NCBI RefSeq assembly: GCF_000003605.2
Contig: NW_003126387.1
Location: forward strand, 437,091 to 466,172
Reading direction: 5' to 3'
Length of the DNA: 29,082 nucleotides
Origin: Saccoglossus kowalevskii
Lineage: Eukaryota > Hemichordata > Enteropneusta > Harrimaniidae
Part shown: positions 1 to 9,409 of the stretch, piece by piece
Layout of the letters: every line of letters begins with the position of its first letter
Position numbering within the stretch: the first letter of the stretch is position 1
Translations under genes and position numbers: made by a program
The notes under the pieces: generated by a model
Databases searched by the model: none
Told to the model about the DNA's origin: nothing
The model's input: the letters and a program-made list of their open reading frames with translations, nothing else

Positions 1-137
1 CTTTAAATACCAAATACAAACAACGTGACAAAATTATGACACACATTGATGTGTTAGGTATACGCATTTGAACAATGGAGGAACGTTTCTTGAATGATGA
101 AATAAAAGCAAAGAGGCACCTCGAACAAATTGCGTAC

Positions 138-309
138 CGTGAACCTGAACTTGAATCGGAAGTTGGTGGCGGAGCTGCATCTATATCTTGACTATATTCA
201 GAAACTGAATTTGTTTGTTTTCGACATTTCTTGCAACTAACGACTACAGCAACAACGCAGGTCACTAGAAGCACCAAAAAGCATGCAGCAATAACAACCA
301 TTCTCGAAC
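138..309 (-). CDS. Exon 6 of three-CUB gene: transmembrane helix and start of tail
   Basis: The acceptor ATTTCAG|GTTCGA enters in phase 1 and the donor TTCACG|GTACGC leaves in phase 2, both phases identical to exon 9 of the six-CUB gene. It encodes MVVIAACFLVLLVTCVVAVV, the stop-transfer SCKKCRK and an acidic, Pro/Ser-rich tail start with APPPTSD. The frame stays open through the putative donor to the window edge, so intron retention cannot be excluded. No PPxY is seen in this part. Confidence 0.78.
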
Positions 310-3300
310 CTGAAATAATAACATATATTTTAATAATCGAAATTATCCGTATTGTTATGATTACTTGCAAATGAATGTGCTAATTCACTGAAATTTAGTT
401 TAGAGTACTTTCAATTTATTATTTTTTTATTTTTCAATTACCATATATAGAACAGCGTAACATACAACATTGAGTATAATGTTTTCTAAAACAAATTTCA
501 AAAAAACTAAACATATTTAAAAATTACATCATTCTTATCTAACCGGAATGGTGACCTTTTGTTGTATGAGTAGTATGAGGGATGCGGGTCGGTAGGTAAC
601 ACATTCCCGTTTGTTGTATGAGGGGTGCGGGTTGGTTGGGGTTCGGTGAGTGTTGCAGCTAATGCAAATATTTTAATCTTTTAGATGAAGGGGTGGTGAC
701 TATATGTGCAGCGAATATAATTTAAATTAGAACACGTATAAATAAACTAAGCAGAAAATCCTAATTATTTCGGCCGTTCATACTAGCGGCAAATACGTTA
801 CTTTTCATGCAGTAAGTTTGTACTCGAGCATCGCTGGTTATAACACTATAAGAGTTTATCACAAATGTGATGAATGAATTGTAGCGACGAAAACAGAAGT
901 TACAATAACTACTAATTTAATTAACTGCAATTGTACCACATCAACCCGATATTGAAATGAAAAAAAAAAATGCTCTATTCTACTTGATCCATTTAAAAGC
1001 AATTACCATATGTTGTATCTTTAATACGATACGTAGCCTGGAAACCCATCTTTGTATCTGTCTCATCACTTACAAAATGCAAGGTCAGGTAGGACCCCGA
1101 AGACGTAGTGTCTGGTGGTAAACCATACCCGGAGTATGTTCCAATTAGTTGAGCTGAAGTACTGCTTCCGTCGTATATATGAACGAAATCAGCATTCTTC
1201 TCTGTACTGAACTCACTGAACGTTAACTTCAAAGAGACAATCGAAACATACAGATGTGTTATTTGACAGTTGGACAACCCGCAATGTAAAGGCAGCGTTA
1301 CTTAATAACATAACACTGAAAGAACTATAATTTTTACCTCTATTTGTTTATCACCGCAAAGTGCAATGTGGTAGTAACATTCACAGTTATTGTCGTATCT
1401 GTTTGGGAAGTTCGGAGAGCTCAGCTGACATAAATGTATCGCCGCAGTTCGCTGCAAGGAAGTTTGCGGAGAATCCTTGGTACTGATTGATCTCATCCGA
1501 ATGAAACTCAACCATGATAGATGATGTGCTTGATAATGCTACTATGGGTACAGTGTTTCCCGAATGCTTAGTCAGAAGTGGTTGATCCAATGAGTTCGAA
1601 CCGTCGTATACGTTAACGTAATCTTCATTCTCTTCAGTGCTAAAAAAATTAAACTCCAACTACAAAAAATATATTCATTCAATTCAATTTGAAAATTGCT
1701 TTATAACCTATTACATTTTACACCTTGCCAATGTCTACGGATTTACATTTTTTATTTATTCAAATTACATTATTACGAAAATAAAAACAATTGATTACAG
1801 CTTACGAAAATACCCCTTGCCGACACTCACTATATATACATTATTTCTGTTACACATACACTCAATTGACCATCGCAATTTCGTTGGTTTCAACCTTAGC
1901 ACGTTACACGTGTCATGTAGTTGACCATTACGATTCCGCTAGTTACCACCTTAACACGTTACACATGTCATGTAATTGACCATCGCAATTTTGTTGGTTT
2001 CAACCTTAACACGTTACACATGTCATGTAATTGACCGTTACGATTCCGCTAGTTACCACCTTAACACGTTACACAAGTCATGTAATTGACCGTTACGATT
2101 CCGCTAGTTACTACCTTAACACGTTACACAAGTCATGTAATTGACCGTTACGATTTCGCTAGCTACCACCTTAAGGTAGCAGAATAGTTTTTTGGGCACT
2201 TTTCACATTTTTTTTTGAAAATCACACGAATAGCTCCCTAAGGCATGCTACATACATTGGTGTTTTCATTTTATTAAAAAAAAAATATCTTGTACAAGTA
2301 AACTGATGGCCAAGTTTTTGTTTATCCAGTGTACACCAAACTAGTGCATCTCATTAATATGCATGGTTTACAAACATAACTGAACTGAGGGTAAATAGTT
2401 TTAAGTTGGGCCACTTTCTTTATTTGCTATTTATAAACAACTGATAAGATATCTGTTTGTAGTTTACACACAGCTGATAAGATGTGTGCACTGCTGCCTT
2501 TCTAGACAGGAAGTACAGCAAAGACAAAACAATCGCTTTTGAAACAACAAATTTTGAATAAACAAAAAAGTACATGAATGTACCACTTCAATGTAATTAT
2601 ATGTTAACAGAATAAAAACTTACAATAAATTTCTGTAATATTTTTTCTTGGCTTTGTCATAGAAAGGTGACTGACCATGGGGTTACTTTCTTACAGTCCA
2701 GAAGAAATGCAGTTACATTGAGTGGAGGCTCCCTTTTACAAAATATGGTTGCAAACAATAAAATACGGCCATCTGTGGTGGCTATGCATTGCATGAAAAG
2801 TCTGATAACAGGCCACAAACTACATGTAAAGGTTGATCAATGATAAGAATATGCTTGGACCTGGTTTATATAATCCATTTTTCAGAGGAGTTTTCACCAA
2901 GTAGGCTTACTTGCATGCTTAGGTTTTTCTAAATTCGTAAATTATGTTACATGTAATAAATCTCTCTGATTACACAAGTCATGTAATTGATCGTTACGAT
3001 TTCGTTAGTTACCACCTGAACACGTTACACATGTAATGTAATTTGAACATGAATTTGAAATAAATGTGTAAACATTGCCCAAGCGTACCAGAGATTATTC
3101 ACTATTCAGTTACTTAGGAATGTTGATCGCATGCCCGAATAATATACGTATTCTTATATATGACGTCATAACACATTGTGAAAATCATTGTTTTTAATAA
3201 TAAATAATTATAATATTGACTGGATTACCTGCACTGACATGCCGTCCCTTACTGTGATGTAATATGAACAGTTTAGGTCGTTTGGGTAGTTGTCAGGATA

Positions 3301-6300
3301 CTTAGGCGATGTTATCACACCGGTATCCGTATTGTAAGTATTAACACAGTTTCGAGGATGAGTGACAGCACTGTATACGGCGAGGAATCCTTGCCTGACC
3401 TGTGATTGGTCTGATTCAAATTCAACTGTCATATGCGAAGTGGACGACGTGATTGATGGTGGTATATCAGTTCCCGAGTAGACACCCAAACTCGGCGACA
3501 GTATTGATGGTCCATCGAAGACGAAGACATTGTCAAAATGATTTTCTGTGTCAAAACTTGTGAATTGTAACTGCGAAAATACATATTGAACCAACATGAG
3601 GGGTTAATATGTAAATCAGTATGTTAAACTGTTATTAATTATTTGACAATTAAACGAATAATACATAATTCGAACAAAGAATAATTAAATAAATACCATC
3701 ACAAACATTCCATATTGGACTGTAATATAATAGTAACAATTCTGATTATTAGGATAAAGATAAGGATAGTTCGGCGAAGCAAATGTGTATTCTGACAGAA
3801 ATGTACCACAGCCAGTATTATGAGTGATCGGTGACGTCATCACTAATGTTGCGAGCGTCGTGTTACCGTTAGTAGCACCATCCATTTCTGTGGGTTGTGT
3901 TGTTTCAGCATTCAATGTTGTATACGTTCCACCTAATGGAAAATAAAATAACACATATTATACATAATGAATATTATTAACCAACACTGGTGAGACCATG
4001 TTTTGAAATGAAAAAAAACATTCAATTCAATTGTAATGTTTCCTTTAATTCATATTTTGAGGTTATCACACTGTATTTACAAAGTGCAGACATTATGCAG
4101 GCATTGTGCCACGACTGGCCATGTGTCGCATCTTGTCACGACTCAATAACTAATTTGTACTTTGCGAATGCCGTAGTGTTACACAAACAAAATCGACATA
4201 TTTTATTACAACTACGGCTCAAAAAATATTTACACAGGTTGTATATTTTCATCTAAACAAATCTGACGCCATCTCGACTAACATGTTTTTGCAATAGTTG
4301 TTGAAGGGTCAAGGCCACTGCTACAACTGGAGAAGAGTACAAATACATCGTAGGGGTTGACATACTTTTAAATTTGACATCATTAATTGCTCCATTGCGA
4401 GACGCAAATACCGGGATTTGATGGTTATTCATATTGTGTGTAAGTCTGATTAAAATTAAAATTACAACATTAATTATTAATTGAAAGACGACAGTTTATA
4501 TAGAGCAGTGAACGTTAAACACAGCGCGCGTTCGTAAATTGTGTTAAGAAAGACACCTAGTCTAATAAAATATAAATACCAAGAATTTATTTATTTTGTA
4601 ATTTGCACTCCGAGACAATATAGAAACGGATATTAACTTTGAAAAAGTTGGAGGTCACCAGCATGTATTTTAGTAGATAGTTGTTATTTTAGCACTTTTT
4701 CACCACAGGTTTCCATTGCAGAGATATGGTATATCTTAAATTGTAGGATGGCGGCAAAAGCTGAGAAAAATATATTAATATTGTAAATGATGGGACACTT
4801 TTTGTTGTCCTGAATTATTTCGAAATTCTGGGTTTTGAAAAATTGTGTTCTATGGAATTGTTCGAAAATATCGATTTTTGACACATGTTAGGAAAAGTTT
4901 TTCCCAAACATCACTGTACCACACAAAAGAATGCTATTTCATATATCACAATAGCTCCATGGCTTTACATAATAAAGCACTATGGCTTCTACCTAAACAA
5001 ACATTGTACCTGTATAGGGTGCATGGTTATACTACCGTCATATTGGCTTTACACGTGAGTTTCAGACCCGGAAATAATCCAACAAATCAACTGAATAACT
5101 TACATCAGATACTGCAAAAGAAGCCCCATGCAATAAAACTACACTTAACTGTAAGTGATTTCAACTCCACTCCATATGACCAAATGAAGTTTACAATATA
5201 CTGAATGCATTTGGACAATTATAGAACAAAACATTAATGAAGACAAAGGGGCATCCATTATATTGACAGAGAACACTAGGCTCATATCAGCAATTCATTC
5301 ATTTGATTTCGCAATGATTGGCATCTCTAAGACAAATTAAAGAACTTCTTCAAACCATTCGACTTAGGGGAAATCAAATTGAAGTTACAAATAGATTGAC
5401 ACCTTAACTGCATACACTCACTTATGGTTGAAATGTTTGAAAAAGTTGTAGGTAGGGATTCAATACTCACACGATCAAAACATAACAGACTATTCAATTA
5501 TAGATACAGCTGCAAAAACAATATTAATCAGAAAAAAACATAATGCATGTTATAACAATAAGAAGCAGCAGAAGAAGTCGAAGAAGAAAAAAAGGAGGAA
5601 ATTGTTCGATGATGACTGTAAATTAGTTAAGTCTGATATAATCACAACAGCTCTGCTTTTAAATACGTTTTTATATGACACTAGATTAAGAGAAATGTTA
5701 AAAGAAAGAAAAATGTTAGATAAATTTACATCTCTAAAGATAGCAACCCTAAAGTATTCTGGAATACATTAAAGAAAATAAGAAATAAGTAATTATATCA
5801 AGGAGTCAGGAACAAATATAGGAAAACATTTTTGTTTTATAATTAATAACAAATTAACACATTATTTATAGAAAAGAAAAACATTAAATATCAACCAGGC
5901 AGGTTTTTGCAAGACATGTCAAGAATACATTAAGTTGTATATCGGCTACGTACATTTTAGAGAAGCTTCTGATAGTGTTTTATATGAAATGTTAAAAGCA
6001 AGAGATAATTTATTTGATAATAGTAAGGGACCATTTGATTTAGCCACTTTGAATGACCACAATATCAACCATATAGCTACCATATTAAAATGACTTAGTA
6101 ACAATGACACAAATATCAACTGACTTGCAGAACGAAATCAACATCCTCTGATGATTAATTTCAACAAAACTAAAGTCACAATTATACGTAAAAGATCACT
6201 GAAATTATCAGATTTTTACGTCATCGGGGAATTTCATAGGAGGTAGACATACTTTAGCAAAAAAGCAGCGAAGGCAAGATTTGCCCCCAACAAAAGCCTA

Positions 6301-7023
6301 TCATATAACACATATACACTTGGACTGAATTGATACAAGTAATTCTATTTGTAGTAGTGATATATGTATATTTATTACTATAGATATTCAGATTAAGCTG
6401 CTCAATTATTGACTAAAGCTAAAAGAACTGTCAGAAAACAATTTCGATACATCAGCATACAATGAACAAAAATCACCAAATGATCATATGTGGCTGTCGG
6501 CAGTTAAATATATCATAAGAAATAGCATCATACTTAATATCTATTGGTAATATAAAACATAGAATTATTATGGACAACCAAGATTTTAAATATTGAACGC
6601 CGCGCGTCCAACAACCACGAACAGAACTGTAAACAGTGTGAAAATGAAATACATTTTCTGGTGATATGTTCTGAATACAACATTTTACGACCTACTTTCC
6701 CAAATTAACTATACATCACAAATTATCAAAAATAATATTACAAGAGTGCATTAATTATTGCTGCACATTGCATTCACACTTTTTTCAACAAACGAAACAT
6801 GTAAACTTAATCGCGTTCATTTTTATTTCATAATTATATACTTGTATTTTCAAATATGCAGTAAACCACCGCTTTTACTTTAACCGCATTAAAAAACAAT
6901 GTGTTTTCATGACATCATTTTATTTTTATTCCGAGAGAGCAGTCAAAGCAAATGTGCCTGCTTACCTTGGCTATTTGAAGTTGTGCGCAACACTATTAGT
7001 ATTGCTGCGAGCAAACGTGACAT
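138..7023 (-). CDS. Three-CUB transmembrane paralogue, 3' end outside window, frame broken in exon 4
   Basis: The exons are 7023-6966, 3932-3697, 3570-3229, 1659-1338, 1226-1007 and 309-138, with a further exon expected left of position 1. Order and splice phases (1, 0, 0, 0, 1, 2) copy the six-CUB gene. The product has a signal peptide (19 residues), a short stalk, CUB1 (61-167), CUB2 (173 onward), CUB3 and a transmembrane helix. Exon 4 is 322 nt, not a multiple of three. Without a frame correction the protein would stop at 1389-1387 inside CUB3 and be a secreted two-CUB product of about 302 residues. All other exons are intact with good splice sites, so an assembly error, a recent null allele or a real secreted form are all possible. 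Homology is certain; the functional state is not. Confidence 0.8.
310..1006. other. Intron 5 of three-CUB gene
   Basis: This intron is 697 bp. The only structure seen is two imperfect G-rich copies of a TTGTTGTATGAG..GGGTGCGGGT unit at about 560-595 and 611-640. No coding sequence is recognised. Confidence 0.6.
560..640. repeat. Imperfect direct repeat, G-rich, about 30 bp unit
   Basis: Both copies contain TTGTTGTATGAG followed by a GGGATGCGGGT-like stretch. The composition stands out against the AT-rich intron. Confidence 0.4.
1007..1226 (-). CDS. Exon 5 of three-CUB gene: CUB3 second half
   Basis: The acceptor CTTTGAAG|TTAACG enters in phase 0 and the donor TATG|GTAATT leaves in phase 1. 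It encodes FSTEKNADFVHIYDG, GTYSGYGLPP and a short juxtamembrane end. The frame is open throughout despite the break upstream. Confidence 0.85.
1338..1659 (-). pseudogene. Exon 4 of three-CUB gene with internal frame break
   Basis: The acceptor TTTGTAG|TTGGAG and donor ATAGAG|GTAAAA are intact. The first 74 codons align without gaps to exon 7 of the six-CUB gene (FHSDEINQYQGFSANF, then NCGD). After CGDTFMSA the expected SPNFPNRYD continues only in another frame. The length is 322 nt against 330 nt. Allowing for two extra residues (CE) further on, about 14 nt are missing near 1418-1430. In the original frame a TAA follows at 1389-1387. No short GT..AG intron there could repair it. Confidence 0.8.
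1865..2174. repeat. 55 bp tandem repeat, five full copies and one partial
   Basis: Units begin ATTGACC (or GTTGACC) at 1865, 1920, 1975, 2030, 2085 and 2140, exactly 55 bp apart. Each contains a GTTAC-rich centre, ACACGTTACAC and TCATGTA. Copies 1 and 3 share one variant (CGCAATTT..GGTTTCAACC) and the others a second (TACGATT..AGTTACCACC), which suggests growth by a 110 bp dimer followed by single-unit steps. The array lies in intron 3 of the three-CUB gene. Confidence 0.9.
2971..3040. repeat. Isolated copy of the 55 bp repeat
   Basis: A full unit with flanks (ACACAAGTCATGTAATTGAT..ACACGTTACACATGTAATGT) reappears about 800 bp beyond the array in the same orientation. The sequence between them (2175-2970) has no repeat units, so it may be an insertion that split the array. 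I saw no clear terminal repeats on it. Confidence 0.8.
3229..3570 (-). CDS. Exon 3 of three-CUB gene: CUB1 second half and CUB2 first half
   Basis: This phase 0/0 exon of 114 codons has acceptor TTCGCAG|TTACAA and donor GTGCAG|GTAATC. It shows FDTENHFDNVFVFDG, SSTSHMTVEFESD, a short linker with a lone Cys (PRNCVNT), and ITSPKYPDNYPNDLNC. Confidence 0.9.
3697..3932 (-). CDS. Exon 2 of three-CUB gene: stalk and first half of CUB1
   Basis: The acceptor CCATTAG|GTGGAA enters in phase 1 and the donor GTGATG|GTATTT leaves in phase 0. A Thr-rich stalk with one NTT sequon precedes CGTF and SPNYPYLYPNNQNC. The final residue is Met where other exons have Gln, and the donor GTATTT is weaker than the others. 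Confidence 0.85.
3933..6965. other. Intron 1 of three-CUB gene
   Basis: This 3.0 kb intron joins the signal-peptide exon to the CUB exons. Its right part (about 5040-6720) holds an antisense LINE remnant; 3960-5040 is AT-rich with nothing recognised. Confidence 0.6.
5040..6720 (+). mobile_element. Decayed non-LTR retrotransposon (LINE) remnant
   Basis: Frameshifted fragments appear in the order expected for a LINE ORF2. An endonuclease-like piece with a VSDFNS motif lies near 5060-5175. A basic endonuclease-RT linker (KKRRKLFDDDCK) lies near 5585-5640, followed by VFWNTLKKIRN in another frame near 5750-5790. RT-like pieces follow (HFREASDSVLYEML near 5950-6000; FNKTKVTIIRKRS near 6160-6200). 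A C-terminal Cys/His-type segment, CKQCENEIHFLVICSEYN, lies near 6620-6680. Stops and frameshifts are frequent, so it is dead. The clade cannot be fixed, though the C-terminal HFLxxCxxYN style occurs in several animal LINE families. It lies antisense in intron 1. Confidence 0.5.
6966..7023 (-). CDS. Exon 1 of three-CUB gene: signal peptide
   Basis: ATG at 7023-7021 has G at -3. It encodes 19 residues beginning MSRLLAAILIVLR, a short hydrophobic signal peptide, then AGCCAAG|GTAAGC in phase 1. Phase and role equal exon 1 of the six-CUB gene and fit the phase-1 acceptor at 3932, which gives an intron of 3.0 kb. Confidence 0.75.
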
Positions 7024-7179
7024 CGCGGCAACACCAGTGAGGATCTGCTTTAAACGTGCACTTGAACTCTAGAAAAAAATAATTTATTAATTATTATTTT
7101 AATTAATTTCCACAGCTATAATTTCCTACATATTGTGGGTAGTTGCCGAGATAGAAGATTCTGCTACAATAAACAAAAT

Positions 7180-7198
7180 ACACACACACACACACACA
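7180..7198. repeat. (CA)n microsatellite
   Basis: An uninterrupted run of CA dinucleotides about 160 bp upstream of the signal-peptide exon of the three-CUB gene. Confidence 0.9.
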
Positions 7199-8122
7199 TA
7201 TACACACGATTATCGCTGTTCGTCATCCGGGACAAACAGTATAGAGGTGGACTTTGGCATCTCGGGTTGTCAGTTGGATAATATTGTCTTACCAGAATAG
7301 CACAGTTTTCTGTAGTAATGAACAATCAACTACAATTTCATTGATATCCCAGTCAGCATATGATATATGGATGTGGCACACCCTTCGATATTAACGTCTA
7401 TTTTACAAATAAAGACAGTTTAATCCATACTACGAACTATACTGTACAGTCAGTGGCTACGGCATCAGGAGATAATGCTCAGGTCAGAGTCATGTGATTA
7501 CAGGGGTCACTTGACGGACATCTTACAATACGTTTGGTTGGGTATTAAAAAAACTACTTTGTTTTGATTTTAATTATAGTCTTTCAAATGTTTCAGAACC
7601 AGACGAATAAAAGCAAAGTGTTAAAACTCGTGATAAATCACACCCGAAAGCATACCAAACCTGTTTGTACTAGAAGTGTTAGTTTGTCTGCCGTTTAGCG
7701 TCATCATTCAACATGGCAGGTGATACATATAAAAGGCATGGTAAAAAGTATTAGCGACAGTTGGGTTATCAAGGTAATGCTATAAAAACACCCGACGACA
7801 CTTAACTCGCACTGTTCTGAAATTATACGTTTTACTATTAACTATTAATTATTAATTGAGCCCAAAAATAGTTAGCTCAAAATGACCTGTAGTGATCATG
7901 AAAATGACGGAAATACGCAATTATGGACTATATAAACATATTTTAACTATACGCATATAAAACCTCGGATTCAAAATGAGCCACTCTGCTTATGATTATC
8001 CGTGAGATAAATACTATCCACCATCGAAGATAACCGGCAAGGGAAATCGGTGATTTTCCGTACAATTGCGAGATCTCGCGGGATGCATGAAAGACGCGCG
8101 TCGAACGTCTGCCGCAAAAATC

Positions 8123-8420
8123 GAACGATTTGATTTTGAACTAGAATTTCTTTATTTCGTAGCTTACATTGACCGGCAGATCTTTGACAGAGTAATATTG
8201 CTTCTGAATACCCTTACTTAATCGAAATTGTCTATCATCAAATGTGGACAGCACATTACTTAGTATTAAGCATGGAAATGTCCCCGAAATATTTTCGTGT
8301 TTGTCGAATCCCACGCGATCTTTGACGCGACTACGACGCTATGACCTTTGTTTGTCCTGTTTTTACGTTCGATTTCACGCATAACGCGTGATTCTCGCAG
8401 TGAACGGAAAATGGTCTATT
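8123..8420. repeat. Upstream shared block, left copy
   Basis: About 300 bp are similar in the same orientation to 28222-28500. From 8330 to 8420 the two copies are identical over 91 bases, while the rest has many substitutions and small indels. The identical core contains a short inverted repeat, CACGC-ATAAC-GCGTG. It lies about 1.1 kb upstream of the start codon of the three-CUB gene. Confidence 0.9.
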
Positions 8421-8754
8421 TACACACACATGACCATTTAACGTTTTATCCAAATCTCTACTTATTCCAAGTACTAAAACATGTGGAGTTTTAGTTTTTC
8501 TTGATATACAACTACATGGTGAAATACTATGTTGGCTCAAAACCTTCAATTTAAGTAATTAAGAGGAAACCCATCTTAGTACATAAATATCAGCCAGAGA
8601 CACTGTTTTGAAATATAAATATTTCAAATATCGACGTTTCACCTGAATAAGTCTACCCCCAATTGAATACAAGGTAATGTGCAAATTGTCTATCTTTCAA
8701 TAAATTGAGACCTACCCTAAATAAAATATGTTTTAAATTTGAGGTGAACACATA

Positions 8755-9085
8755 TAGTGGACATGGTAAGACCCAAAAATTATCAAAAACCTGCACTTTT
8801 TAGTACAAACATCCCACTCGGCGTGAAGCTAGTCTATGACCATATGAAACATTTAAGATATGGACACAATTTGTGGTGACCTTCTTTAACCCTCATTTAC
8901 ATAAATTCAAGATGGCCACCACCAGCGAATAGTGTCCTGATGTATTTTTTCCATATCTCTGGTTCTAGTCAGAATATTTGTAATATGTAAGGTTCGTAAT
9001 GTATGTTTTTGATGACAGATTATCTGATAAGATAGTAACTTGGGTGCTACGAGATCAATTTATGTCTCTACAGCGTTCAAGGATA
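8755..9085 (+). repeat. Left terminal inverted repeat of the DNA transposon
   Basis: It pairs with 12768-13058 on the opposite strand. Matching anchors include TAGTACAAACATCCC, TTAAGATATGGACACAA, AACCCTCATTT and GATGACAGATTATCTGATAA. Small indels and substitutions show age. Confidence 0.85.
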
Positions 9086-9409
9086 ATTTTATCAAGTTTT
9101 AGGCAAAATTTACAAATTACCTAACAACTCTGGATATAAATATGGAAATCTTAGTTTTAAAATTTATGTTAAACATACTGAGCTGTTAAACATCTGTGAC
9201 CATGGAGATGTAGTTTGACGGTTTTATGTTGCAGATTAAATATCATAATCATTATCTGGTTTATATTGTGAGTAAGGGTAACCCTTCACATGTTGGTGAT
9301 ATTTGTCACCCAATGAAGACTCACATGAAGAAGGAAGACTAAGCCTGCTCTGCGAAAAGGCTGGTGGAAACAAAGTTAAGGAAAGCTACCACATTCGGAC
9401 TTGTATGAA

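Larger units (their letters stand above)
1660..3228. other. Introns 2 and 3 region of three-CUB gene around the 55 bp array
   Basis: Intron 3 runs from 3228 to 1660. Apart from the array and its isolated copy it is AT-rich and shows no coding sequence. A short paired motif, AACTGATAAGAT and AGCTGATAAGAT, occurs near 2440 and 2470. Confidence 0.5.
7024..8754. other. 5' flank of the three-CUB gene
   Basis: This stretch holds the presumed promoter and a (CA)n microsatellite at 7180-7198. At 8123-8420 there is a block shared with the 5' flank of the six-CUB gene. No coding sequence is recognised. Confidence 0.5.

Noticed and set aside
1865-2174. Regular repeats that could suggest a CRISPR array
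   Set aside because: The repeats are directly adjacent with no unique spacers, and the context is eukaryotic. This is a minisatellite.
4845-5204. 119-codon plus-strand open frame as a separate gene
   Set aside because: Its second half resembles a LINE endonuclease fragment and it lies inside intron 1, so it is covered by the LINE remnant call.
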